From Myxococcales bacterium (lineage in GTDB: Bacteria > Myxococcota_A > Polyangia > Polyangiales > JAFGIB01), in contig JAOUOP010000030.1 of assembly GCA_029880325.1 (NCBI GenBank), positions 29,612 to 93,611 of the forward strand: DNA of 64,000 nucleotides, read 5' to 3'. Each line of letters opens with the position of its first letter. The stretch's first letter is position 1. Under the pieces are notes generated by a model, which was not told the origin of the DNA, did not search any database, and worked only from the letters and a program-made list of their open reading frames with translations. This document shows, piece by piece, positions 49,752-60,494 of this stretch. The translations under genes and the position numbers were made by a program.

Positions 49752-50759
49752 TCAGAACCTTCCCTTGAGCTGCATGGAGTTCAAGCCGGCCGAGGCTTCC
49801 ACGTCGCCGTCGGAGCCCGAGATCAGAAATAGCACCACGCCCGCCGCCACGCCGACCACGCCCACGCCGAGCCCTACGTTGGCGAAGGTCTGCTGGGTGG
49901 CGCCGCTGTCGGCGGTGTCGCGCAGCTCCGGCGAGCAATCCGTGCGCGAGCTGCACTGGGCTTCCAGGTCGTCGAATTTACTCTGGCTCATGCTGCCGAG
50001 GATGCCAAAGGCGGCCAAGCCCGCCAGCCCGACGCCGGCGCTGACGTAGGCCGCGATCCGCAAGCCTCCGCCGCCATTGCCGCCGTCGCTCTGGGTGATC
50101 ACGGGAGCGGGCGCCGGCTGTCCCGGGGCCTTGGCTTCGCCCAGCTCTAGCGTGATGGCAGCCGTCATGCCTGCCGCCAGCTCCACGGTGGCGCTGTCCT
50201 CGCCGCGCTCGGGGTCGCTGACCTCGATGCGAATCTCACCGGGTCGGGCGGCGATGGGTTCGCCCCAGAGCACATGGGGGATCTCGATGCCGCCGACCAT
50301 CAGCTTCGTGCCATCGCCGGCGCCCTTGACCTTGGCCGCGATCAGGGCGAGTCGGCCCTCCAGGGTGCTGCGCTCTTCGCGCGCGGTGGCCGCGGTGTCG
50401 GCGTACTTGGCGGGGTCGAGGCGCTCGGCCAGTGCGATCACGTCGCCGAAGCTGTGGTAGGCCTCGAGCGGCTTGTCGAGGGCGCGCAGACAGCGGGCGT
50501 GCATCAGCTGCGTATTGGGGCTGACCACGAACTTGCCGGAGGCTCCGAAGGCTTCGAGCGCTTCCTGGTAGCGCTCCTCGCGGTAGGCCTCGGCGCCCAG
50601 GTGATAGTGCTCGCGGGCGGAGTTCTTCTCTTCTTCGCTGGCCTCATCCACTGTCGGTTGAGCCAGCGCAGTCGTTGGGCCGAAGGGGCCCAGAGGCAAG
50701 CCAAGGAGCAAGCCCAGCATGGCGGCTCGGAACGATCGGATTCGCGGTTCAGATGTCAC
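49752..50759 (-). CDS. TPR protein with PEGA-like domain and membrane segments
   Basis: A 335-aa exported protein. The signal peptide (about 1-34) ends ALAQ. The TPR-like pair is AREHYHLGAEAYREERYQEA and LMHARCLRALDKPLEAYHSF. A beta-rich segment with VSDPERGEDSATVELAAGMT resembles the PEGA domain of envelope proteins. Two hydrophobic helices follow (about 236-256 and 290-312), separated by a short Cys-containing loop. GTG 50759 overlaps the pseudokinase gene by 11 bases, so the two are translationally coupled. A signalling or envelope scaffold role is inferred from the operon only. Confidence 0.8.
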   Translation of the reverse strand: MTSEPRIRSFRAAMLGLLLGLPLGPFGPTTALAQPTVDEASEEEKNSAREHYHLGAEAYREERYQEALEAFGASGKFVVSPNTQLMHARCLRALDKPLEAYHSFGDVIALAERLDPAKYADTAATAREERSTLEGRLALIAAKVKGAGDGTKLMVGGIEIPHVLWGEPIAARPGEIRIEVSDPERGEDSATVELAAGMTAAITLELGEAKAPGQPAPAPVITQSDGGNGGGGLRIAAYVSAGVGLAGLAAFGILGSMSQSKFDDLEAQCSSRTDCSPELRDTADSGATQQTFANVGLGVGVVGVAAGVVLFLISGSDGDVEASAGLNSMQLKGRF

Positions 50760-52410
50760 TGGGCAAAAACTCCCTGTTCTTCCTGCGTTTGTTGCGCTGC
50801 CGTCGCTCCTTGGCAGCGCCTGGGGACGGCTGCTCGCCGGGTTCTTCCACGTCGACCGTCGGCTCCGGCCTGGCTCCTTGCGCTGGCTCCGCCCCCTGAG
50901 CGGCCTCGGTCGCCTCGCGTGCGATCGCGTCTGCGCCGTCGTTTTCGGCGCGCGCGTCGCTGGGCTCGGCTTCGCTCACGCCCTGTGCCAGCTCCTTGGC
51001 GGTGGCGCCGGGCATCGCCACATCCGCTCCGGGGCTGCCGCGTTCGGCCGCGGCAGGCCCATTGGCTGCAAGACCCAGACCGGCGCGTGCGAAATACAGG
51101 GCCACGGCGACCACTGCCAAAAGCAGAAGCGCCGCGACCTTGGGAGCGGCACTTCGCGGCGGCGGAGGCGGTCGCGAACTGGGATCGTTGCGTAGGGCCT
51201 GTAGGTCTGCGACCGACATCTGCTCGGTGGCGCTGTTGTTCCAGTCGCGCTCGCTCACCGGATCGAGCTTCACGGGAGCCAGCGCCGGGGCCGTGGCGCG
51301 CTCGACCAGCTGCGATAGCTCGATGCGTCCGGTGGCGTCGCGGTCGCGCCCGTCGTCCGCATCCTGTTGCCGCGCGGTCGAAGGCGGCGTCGACGGTGGC
51401 GGTGGCAGCGTGTCGAGCTGGCCCGGTCGCGCGCCGGGCGCGGCCGAGGCCGAAGCGCCCGAGCCCTCGCCCGGGGGCAGCAGGGTGGCGACGATTTGAC
51501 CCAGGCTGCGCCGCGACGCCACCTCCACGCGCAGCCCATAGAGCGCCGAGGACAGTGCCTGGTAGCTCTGGAAGCGGGCTGCGCGCTTGGGTGCCAAAGC
51601 GGTGTCGACGAGATCCGCCAGCGCCATGCCGATGGGTTCACCGCGGCTGGCCCCGCGCCGGTCGAGGCGCTGGGGCACATGTTGGGCGATTTGCGCGGCC
51701 ACGGCCTCGGGATCGGAGGCGGTGAAGAGGGGCTCCCGGGTCAAGAGCTCCCACAGCACGATGCCCAGTACGAAGACCTCGTGACGCTCGTCGAGCTCGA
51801 CGTTGCGGTTGCAGGCCTCGGGCGAGCGATGCCGTGCGCACTCGAGGTCGGCGTCGAGCAAACCGCCACGGGAAGCGACGGCGGCGATGGCGGCGTCCGA
51901 GAGGCGCACCCGCCCGTCGCGCCCGATGTGCAGCGTCCAGGGATTGAGCCCGCCGTGGGCGTAGAGGCCGCGCCCGCCCTCGTCGGGTGCCGGGGCCCCC
52001 GACAGGGCGCTCAGGGCCTCGATGGCGTCGAGCGCGATGCGCAGCGCCACCGAGCTGACCAGGGTCGCACGTCCCGCCCGCACCTGCTCGAGCAACTGCG
52101 AAAGGGCAATGCCCTCATGGAAGTCCTCGATTACGGCCAGCCCGCCTCCGATGTCGCAGACCTCGCGGACGCCAACGATGCCGTCGTCCTGCAATCCGAG
52201 CGACCAGTGGGCGGCGGCTTCGATACGGCGAAATAACTTGGAGTTTGGAGGGCGTCCGATCAGGCGCACCGATACGACTTGGTCGGTCTGATCGGCGTCG
52301 ACCGCACGGTAGCGCTTCCCAAGGGCGTCCTGCGCGATTTCTTCGCGCAGCAGGTAGCGGCTGATCCGTTGTGGCGGCTCCTCGAAAGAGGGCTGCATCG
52401 AAGCGAGCAT
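50749..52410 (-). CDS. Pseudokinase, Ser/Thr-kinase-like membrane protein
   Basis: A 553-aa protein with a Hanks-type kinase fold (about 15-290) lacking the catalytic residues. The glycine loop is absent; the ATP-binding Lys position is R49 in VVSVRLIG; the HRDLKPEN loop reads HGGLNPWT (152-159), so the catalytic Asp is Gly; DFG reads DAA (172-174), keeping only the Asp. Regulatory binding, not phosphotransfer, is expected. A linker rich in Ala/Pro/Asp leads to one membrane helix (about 428-448) and a periplasmic charged tail ending in a basic run. It begins at ATG 52410 or 52398. Confidence 0.85.
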   Translation of the reverse strand: MLASMQPSFEEPPQRISRYLLREEIAQDALGKRYRAVDADQTDQVVSVRLIGRPPNSKLFRRIEAAAHWSLGLQDDGIVGVREVCDIGGGLAVIEDFHEGIALSQLLEQVRAGRATLVSSVALRIALDAIEALSALSGAPAPDEGGRGLYAHGGLNPWTLHIGRDGRVRLSDAAIAAVASRGGLLDADLECARHRSPEACNRNVELDERHEVFVLGIVLWELLTREPLFTASDPEAVAAQIAQHVPQRLDRRGASRGEPIGMALADLVDTALAPKRAARFQSYQALSSALYGLRVEVASRRSLGQIVATLLPPGEGSGASASAAPGARPGQLDTLPPPPSTPPSTARQQDADDGRDRDATGRIELSQLVERATAPALAPVKLDPVSERDWNNSATEQMSVADLQALRNDPSSRPPPPPRSAAPKVAALLLLAVVAVALYFARAGLGLAANGPAAAERGSPGADVAMPGATAKELAQGVSEAEPSDARAENDGADAIAREATEAAQGAEPAQGARPEPTVDVEEPGEQPSPGAAKERRQRNKRRKNREFLPSDI

Positions 52411-52786
52411 GTCGGATTGCTAGTGTAACTCGAAACCCGCCCGCGCGCGGCCTATCATGATCGCAGTGCTTACCTCATCCCACCTGCGGCACCCAAGTCG
52501 TGGGGGTGAGGAATCGCCCACCCCAGAACGTGTGGGGTGGGGCTCGGCATCGTCATGGCTGCCCAAATCCCATCACCTGCAGCTGACTCCGAGCGCTTCT
52601 TTGGGTCGAAGCTCCAACTGGACGTTGTCAACAAAAGTGCTGCGAGGTCACTTGTGCGCACATTGCCAAGCGTTGTGGCGCGTTTGACAGCGTTCTGCCG
52701 ATCCCTACAATCGATGCGGCACCGCCGGGTCTGGTGCTTGTGCGCAGTGCACGGGTCAGCGGGTCAGCGGTAAGGCGAGGCACGCA
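52411..52786. promoter_or_regulatory. Divergent regulatory gap with near-consensus promoter
   Basis: This 376-base gap separates the pseudokinase gene from the Clp-type operon. It contains TTGACA (52684-52689) and TACAAT (52706-52711) with a 16-bp spacer, the best sigma-70-like promoter in the window, directed to the right. A perfect 9-bp inverted repeat, CCCACCCCA (52517-52525) and TGGGGTGGG (52533-52541) with a 7-base loop, lies between the two genes. Two tandem GGGTCAGC copies (52753-52768) lie in the predicted leader. The short frames here show no coding support. Confidence 0.7.
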
Positions 52787-52972
52787 ATGGCGCTGGACGA
52801 TGTGCTGATCGACAAGAGGGTCCTGGAGCGAAACATTGAACGCGGCAGGGTTGACGCTGCCGAGCATGCGAGGTTGATCGAGTCCCTGCCCGACCGCAGC
52901 GACAACGTTCACAGCAGCGAAGGCGAACGCGCCGGCAGGGAAGCTTCCAGCGCGCCCGTCGTCGTTGGCTAG
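52787..52972 (+). CDS. Small conserved-looking hypothetical protein
   Basis: A 61-aa hydrophilic protein (MALDDVLIDKRVLERNIERG...). The first 42 residues look like a compact helical domain with pattern RVLERNIERGRVDAAEHARL; the end is Ser/Glu-rich and disordered. AAGGCGAGG stands eight bases before the ATG, and it follows a strong promoter. It reads into the DUF1844 gene after 13 bases, so it is likely the first gene of the operon. Small proteins of this pattern accompany regulatory genes in related bacteria; function unknown. Confidence 0.6.
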   Translation: MALDDVLIDKRVLERNIERGRVDAAEHARLIESLPDRSDNVHSSEGERAGREASSAPVVVG

Positions 52973-52985
52973 GAAGCTCTGAGCC

Positions 52986-53317
52986 ATGGCTCCCGAAAGC
53001 GAAGACGCGGCCCCCGAAAAGGGCCAGGGTGCGGCCGCCGCGGACGAGGCGTCCGAGGCACAGGGCGACATGCCCCCCATCGACTTCAACATCTTCGTGC
53101 TCTCGCTCAACACTTCGGCGCTGATCCACCTGGGTGATGCGCCCGATGCCGAGGGGGCGATGGCGCGGAACCTTCCGATGGCGCGCCAGACCATCGACAT
53201 GCTCACGATTCTCGAGGAAAAGACCGTCGGCAATCTGGATGGTCAGGAAGAGCGCCTGCTTTCCCAGGTGCTCTTCGACTTGCGCATGCGCTACGCGCGC
53301 AAGGTCGATCGCGCACC

Positions 53318-53321
<4 letters not shown>
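52986..53321 (+). CDS. DUF1844-family protein
   Basis: A 111-aa protein with an acidic/Ala-rich N-terminus (1-28) and a DUF1844 domain: DFNIFVLSLNTSALIHLG, then NLPMARQTIDML and EEKTVGNLDGQEERLLSQVLFDLRM with the typical LFDLR end (shown in parts). No catalytic residues are evident. The family is conserved in many deltaproteobacteria and planctomycetes without known role. Stop and start of the Clp ATPase gene overlap (ATGA), which suggests coupled production. Confidence 0.9.
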
Positions 53322-55939
<2,618 letters not shown>

Positions 55940-55992
55940 ACTGACGGCGCTCGCGAGTGACAACCCGCGTGAATCCGGCTCTCAACCGGCTC

Positions 55993-56166
55993 TCAACGAG
56001 GCCAGTAGCGAATGCGCACCGGAACGGGCTTCGGCTGCGGTAGCAGCAACTCGCCAAGCGCTTCCAGCACACCATCGGCGAGTTCGGCGAGGCGCTCCTT
56101 GAGCCTGTCGACCGCATCGACGACGCGTTCGCCCGTGGATTCTTGCGTGTCTTCGTCGATCGCCAT
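55993..56166 (-). CDS. Small helical protein, 57 aa
   Basis: MAIDEDTQESTGERVVDAVD and a central amphipathic helix (RLKERLAELADGVLEALGEL) end with LLPQPKPVPVRIRYWPR. Codon use is GC3-rich like neighbouring genes, and AGGAAG is about ten bases before the ATG at 56166. It occupies the 340-base gap between the Clp gene and mpl and converges with the Clp gene. No family is recognised; the strongly basic C-terminus and a Pro-rich stretch are its only features. A non-coding reading remains possible. Confidence 0.5.
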   Translation of the reverse strand: MAIDEDTQESTGERVVDAVDRLKERLAELADGVLEALGELLLPQPKPVPVRIRYWPR

Positions 56167-56277
56167 GCGCTTCAAACTTCCTATGTTTCAGTATGGACCC
56201 GCATTGGAGCCTGTCAACCACGGGGTTGGTGGGGGCTCTGGTATGCTTGTGCGCACATCGAGTGTTTGGAGTCGTTC

Positions 56278-57696
56278 ATGCATGTGCATTTAATCGGTAT
56301 TTGCGGCACTGGAATGGGGTCGCTCGCGGGTTTACTGCAGCAGCTGGGGCATCGCGTCAGCGGTAGCGACACCGCTTTTTATCCGCCGATGGGCGAGGCG
56401 CTCGTGCGCTGGGGCATCGAAACGCGTGAAGGCTACGATCCTGCGCATCTCGAAAAGGCTCCGGACCTGGTGGTGATCGGAAATGTTTGCCGCCGCGACA
56501 ATCCCGAGGCCAGCGCCGCGCTGGAGCGGGATTTGCCCTACCGTTCGATGCCGGGGGCCCTGCGCGAACTCGTGCTCGCTCGCAGGAGGAGCTTCGTGGT
56601 AGCCGGCACCCACGGAAAAACGACGACTTCGGCGCTGCTCGCGTTCCTGCTCGAGCAAAGCGGGCGCGAGCCGGGCTTTCTGGTGGGCGGCATTCCGTTG
56701 GATTTCGACGAGAGCTTTCGCGTGGGGCACGACGGCGGACCGTTTGTGGTCGAGGGCGACGAATACGACAGCGCGTTCTTCGAGAAGAGCCCGAAATTCT
56801 GGCAGTACGAGCCCGAAGTCGCCTGCATCCACGCCATCGAGCAGGACCACATCGACATCTATCCCGACATGGGGGCCTATCGCGCCGCCTTCGAAGGCTT
56901 TGTCGAGCGCATCGATGAGAGTGGAATGCTGGTCTATCGGGCCGACGATGCCGAGGTCTGCGCAGTCGCCGCCCGCGCCCGTTGCCGTCGCCTGGCCTTT
57001 GCTTGCCTCGACGATCCCGGGGGTTGTGAGCTCGAACGGCAGCCCGACTACACGGTGGAGCTGGGCGCCTCGGGGCCCGAGGGGCAAGCGCTGCGATTTC
57101 GAGCGCGGGGAGAGTTCCTGGGCGAGGCGTGTTTCGCGCTACACGGTCGCCACAATGCGCGCAACGCCCTATGCGCGCTGGTCATGGCCCACGAGGGCGC
57201 TGGTGTTGAGCTTGCGACGCTATTGTCGATCCTGCCGCGTTTCAGTGGCGTGGGCCGGCGCCAACAGTTGCGCGGCGAGGCCGGCGGCGTGCGCGTTTAC
57301 GACGACTTCGCCCATCACCCGACCGCGGTCGCAGAGACCCTGGGCTCGCTGAGGGCGCGCCATCCGCAGGGGGCGCTGATCGCGGTTTTCGAGCCCCGCA
57401 GCAGCACCGCATCGCGGCAGCTGCACCAGGCGCGTTATGCCGAATCCTTCGCGGCCGCCAGCGTGAGTCTGATCGCGCCCGTGGGAAGGCCCGAGATCCC
57501 GGTTGCCGAGCAGCTCGACGTGGCGCAGCTGGTTCAGGCCCTGCGCACTGCGGGTCTTTCGGCCGAGGCGCCGGCTTCCTTGGAGGCCATCGTGGAGCGC
57601 ACGGTGGCATTGGCGCAGCCGGGCGACACCGTGGTGGTCATGAGCAACGGCGCCTTCGGCGGCATCCACGGCAAGCTGCTGGCGCGTCTCGGCTGA
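56278..57696 (+). CDS. mpl: Murein tripeptide ligase Mpl
   Basis: Mpl joins UDP-MurNAc with the recycled tripeptide L-Ala-D-Glu-mesoDAP for peptidoglycan reuse. The 472-aa protein is a Mur ligase: N-terminal UDP-binding domain with LIGICGTGMGSLAGLL, P-loop VVAGTHGKTTT (about 107-117), FVVEGDEYDSAFF, HIDIY, LHGRHNARNALCA, and the C-terminal ligase domain with VYDDFAHHPTAV and EPRSSTAS. The GDEYDSAFF and DFAHHP elements with the substrate group GIPLDF separate Mpl from MurC. ATG 56278 gives MHVHLIGICG. An extended -10-like TGGTATGCT (56239-56247) lies 31 bases upstream. Confidence 0.96.
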   Translation: MHVHLIGICGTGMGSLAGLLQQLGHRVSGSDTAFYPPMGEALVRWGIETREGYDPAHLEKAPDLVVIGNVCRRDNPEASAALERDLPYRSMPGALRELVLARRRSFVVAGTHGKTTTSALLAFLLEQSGREPGFLVGGIPLDFDESFRVGHDGGPFVVEGDEYDSAFFEKSPKFWQYEPEVACIHAIEQDHIDIYPDMGAYRAAFEGFVERIDESGMLVYRADDAEVCAVAARARCRRLAFACLDDPGGCELERQPDYTVELGASGPEGQALRFRARGEFLGEACFALHGRHNARNALCALVMAHEGAGVELATLLSILPRFSGVGRRQQLRGEAGGVRVYDDFAHHPTAVAETLGSLRARHPQGALIAVFEPRSSTASRQLHQARYAESFAAASVSLIAPVGRPEIPVAEQLDVAQLVQALRTAGLSAEAPASLEAIVERTVALAQPGDTVVVMSNGAFGGIHGKLLARLG

Positions 57697-57700
57697 AGCG

Positions 57701-58345
57701 CTATTCGTGGGTCTCCGCTCCCTGCTCGGCCAGCAGGGCTTGCAACTGGGGCGCGAGCTTTCCGAGACCACGCTCGACGAAGCTGTCGCGCATGCGAAAG
57801 CCGTTGCCGGGCTTGGCGCGAAATTCCGAGCGCGGGGTGGAGCGCTGCACCGCGGGGAAGCGGCCCGGTTGTGGCTCGGCCCCTTCGTCGGCTACCGCCA
57901 GCGGATCGTCGTCCTCGATGGCCATGTCCGCCGAGATCTCCATGCAGGCCCAGCTGATCTCGAGGGGAATCTCGTTGGGATCGAAAAAGTAGATCGACCA
58001 GATGGTGCCGTGGTCGATGGCCCCCACCACCTCCACGCCCGCCGCCTCGAGCTTGTCCTTGAAGGCGAACAGCTCGTCGACGCTGTCGACGGTGAAGGAG
58101 ACGTGGTCGAAGCCCAGGGGCTTTTCGGTGCGCTCGCCGTGGAACTTGCGCACCATCTTGCTGGCGCCCTGGTACTCGAAGAAGGCGATCTGGTTTTCAC
58201 CCATTTGCAGGAAGTAGTGGCGGTAGCCGCCGTGGCCGACCCCGGCGCGCAGCTCGAGGCCGAGCAGGTCGCGATAGAAGTGGACGGTTTTGGTCATGTC
58301 CGGCGTGATGAACGCCAGGTGGTTAATGGCTTTGAGTTGGGGCAT
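57701..58345 (-). CDS. Vicinal oxygen chelate (VOC/glyoxalase-like) protein
   Basis: A 214-aa protein with one VOC domain in two beta-alpha-beta-beta-beta halves (about 5-135): LKAINHLAFITPDMTKTVHF with H9, FYRDLLGLEL, LGFDHVSFTVDSVDEL, and FFDPNEIPLEIS with a Glu at the usual metal position. VOC proteins are dioxygenases, glyoxalases or resistance proteins; which one is not clear. The C-terminal 80 residues (from about 140) are acidic then Arg/Pro-rich, not part of the VOC fold. It converges with mpl with four bases between the stop codons. Confidence 0.88.
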   Translation of the reverse strand: MPQLKAINHLAFITPDMTKTVHFYRDLLGLELRAGVGHGGYRHYFLQMGENQIAFFEYQGASKMVRKFHGERTEKPLGFDHVSFTVDSVDELFAFKDKLEAAGVEVVGAIDHGTIWSIYFFDPNEIPLEISWACMEISADMAIEDDDPLAVADEGAEPQPGRFPAVQRSTPRSEFRAKPGNGFRMRDSFVERGLGKLAPQLQALLAEQGAETHE

Positions 58346-58450
58346 CGGCAGGGCCTCGTGATCGGTCGCGCCTGGTGCGCTGGCGACGGCACAACCGCCC
58401 GCCGCCAGCTCACCGGTATCGCTCGATCTTGCGAGAGCGTGCCGCCCCCG

Positions 58451-59524
58451 TCAAAGCGTCTGGAACATGGGCTCGCGGTGGCTGGCGAAGCGTTCCAGCA
58501 ATTGTAGGCCGTCCTGGCTGAGCGCTACGAACTGGATGCCCAGGCCGGGCGCTTCGTCGCTGCCGTCGTCGGCGTTGCGGGCGAAGCGCACGACGCCCCG
58601 GGCCGGCACCGCGAAGCCGCCGGGCAGGGTCAGCTCCAGGCTGAGTTCGGCACCCAGGGGGTGATTTTCGTAGGTGGCCGCGTAGACGCCGCCGCGCGCG
58701 ATTTCCTCCGAGAAGCCCACATAGAGGTTGGAGTCGGTGGTGGCGCCGAGATTGACCTCCAGGCGCGCGCGGCCGTTGTCGGCGCTCAGCTCGGAAGCTT
58801 CGACCAGGGCGGCGCGGGGCGAGGTGCGATTGGCACTGGGGCTGCTCGGCGGCGAGCGTCTGCGCGGGTGGTGCGGGCCCGAGCCAGTGGCATCGCGCAG
58901 GGGGCGCAGCGGGGGGCTCGAGGCGCGCGCGCTGCGGGTGCTGGTCACGGGGGCGGCGGGGGACTCGCGGCGAACGGGGCGAGGGCTTTCGACCATCGGG
59001 GCCGGTCTCACCGAGTCGTGCAGTCGGCGCACCCGGCCCAGGCGCTTTTGCACCCGATGCAGCTCGCGTTCGGCACCGCGCCGGGCCAGGGCCTGCTCCG
59101 ACAGCTGCAGCCAGGCCTGCGCCCGCGAGTAGTCGCCGCGCAGGGCCAGCAGGGTGTCCACCATGCGCAGCGCCTCGATGTGCGCGGGATCGATGCGCAG
59201 GGCCGCCTCGCAAAGCTCCAGGGCGTGGGATTCATTGCCGCTGCCCAGCATCACGGCACGGGCGGCCTCCAGGAAATGGCCGACCGCCGCGGAGCCGCTT
59301 TCGAGCGCTGCGCGCCCGGCCAGCAGATTGGCCAGCGACGGGAAGTCTCCGTGCTCGCGGTAGTTCGCTTGCAGAGCCTCGATGGCTGTCACGTCCTGGG
59401 CATTGCGTTGAATCCGCGCGATCAGGGCGTCCACTTCCGCTCCACCGTGGGCTCGATAGTCCGGGGCCAAGCGGCCCGCGGGCAGCTCCACGGCCCACTG
59501 CAGGTCCGTAATGCTCGCGTCCAT
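58451..59524 (-). CDS. TPR-PilZ protein
   Basis: A 357-aa cytoplasmic protein with the reverse layout of the PilZ-TPR protein at 32103. The N-terminal helical half has TPR-like pairs (RNAQDVTAIEALQANYREHG and ELCEAALRIDPAHIEALRMV). A basic Pro/Ser/Arg linker (about 175-245) follows. The C-terminal PilZ-like domain (about 250-350) contains STATTDSNLYVG-type strands, SEEIARGGVYAATY and RGVVRFARN. The ATG at 59524 follows GGATGGAGC, a strong site; longer upstream frames have none. Ligand binding is unproven because the N-terminal PilZ arginine motif is not evident. Confidence 0.8.
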   Translation of the reverse strand: MDASITDLQWAVELPAGRLAPDYRAHGGAEVDALIARIQRNAQDVTAIEALQANYREHGDFPSLANLLAGRAALESGSAAVGHFLEAARAVMLGSGNESHALELCEAALRIDPAHIEALRMVDTLLALRGDYSRAQAWLQLSEQALARRGAERELHRVQKRLGRVRRLHDSVRPAPMVESPRPVRRESPAAPVTSTRSARASSPPLRPLRDATGSGPHHPRRRSPPSSPSANRTSPRAALVEASELSADNGRARLEVNLGATTDSNLYVGFSEEIARGGVYAATYENHPLGAELSLELTLPGGFAVPARGVVRFARNADDGSDEAPGLGIQFVALSQDGLQLLERFASHREPMFQTL

Positions 59525-59664
59525 GCTCCATCCACCTTTTAGTAACGTCCGCGCGCGTAGCATCGCACATTCCCCCACCTGCGCAAGTCATGGCTCGGTT
59601 TCGGCCTGTTCGCGATCGCTCCGCCGTTTGCAGGCCGGTAAAAAAATGTCGACCATGCCGCTCC

Positions 59665-60477
59665 ATGGTGACGCCCGCCGAAGTGGATGCCGGCCTCAGC
59701 CGTTACCTGCGCCTCAACACCTTTCCGGTGGCGGTGCGGTTCCTGCGGCCCGACGAGGTGCTGCCGCCCCGCTGCAAGCGGCCGCTCGCGGACCTGGGCG
59801 AGCGCTTGACCACCTGCCAGGCCGTGTCCATGGCGCGGCGCTTCGGTTGGACCTTGGCGTTGGGTCGCGAGGACAGCAGCTGCGTGCTGGGCGCCATGGC
59901 CCTGGGGCTCGAGCGAAGGCTGGCGCACTACGAAGAGGGCAACCTCTGCGTCGACCTCTACACCGAGAGCCTGGAGGCCGGGCGCCTCAGCGAGGCCAGC
60001 GTGCCGCGGCTGCCCCAGGGCGCCTACGGCGGCGTGCTGGTTGCGGCCCTGGGGCGCGCCGACTTCGAGCCCGACACCGTGATCGTCTACGGCAACTCCG
60101 CCCAGATCATGCGCCTGGGCCAGGCCGTGCTGTGGAAGCGCGGCGGTACACTCGACAGCGTCTTCCGAGGTCGCCTCGACTGCGCCGACCTGGCCATCGC
60201 ACCGTTCACCACCGGTCAAGCGCAGATGATCGTGCCCTGCACCGGCGACCGCATCTTCGGCCAGGTCCAGGACCATGAAGTGGCCTTCAGTGCGCCCTTT
60301 ACGAGCTACGCCGAGATCCTCGAAGGCCTCGAAGCCACCCACCGCGGCGGCGCCACGCGCTATCCGGTGACGACGTACTTGAACTACACGGCGCACTTCC
60401 CGCCGTCCTACGACCGCTACCGCGAGCTGCTGGAGCAGCAGGAGGCGGAGGGTGGCGACGAGCCGTCGCAGTCGTGA
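59665..60477 (+). CDS. DUF169-family protein
   Basis: A 270-aa soluble protein of the DUF169/COG2043 family. Key features are VAVRFL near the start, LTTCQAVSMARRFGWTL and EGNLCVDLYT, each holding a conserved Cys, VPCTGDRIFG with a third Cys, and SAPFTSY. The conserved cysteines suggest a redox or metal role, but the family activity is unknown. The ATG at 59665 puts the pattern at the usual distance from the start; upstream in-frame extension reaches 59590 without support. The stop overlaps the following gene by GTGA, if that gene starts at 60474. Confidence 0.85.
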   Translation: MVTPAEVDAGLSRYLRLNTFPVAVRFLRPDEVLPPRCKRPLADLGERLTTCQAVSMARRFGWTLALGREDSSCVLGAMALGLERRLAHYEEGNLCVDLYTESLEAGRLSEASVPRLPQGAYGGVLVAALGRADFEPDTVIVYGNSAQIMRLGQAVLWKRGGTLDSVFRGRLDCADLAIAPFTTGQAQMIVPCTGDRIFGQVQDHEVAFSAPFTSYAEILEGLEATHRGGATRYPVTTYLNYTAHFPPSYDRYRELLEQQEAEGGDEPSQS

Positions 60478-60494
60478 AGGCCTGGGGTCGAACG

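Noticed and set aside
52470..52661. 63-codon minus-strand frame in the pseudokinase/Clp gap
   Set aside because: No ribosome binding site, no domain character, and it spans the inverted repeat; treated as non-coding.
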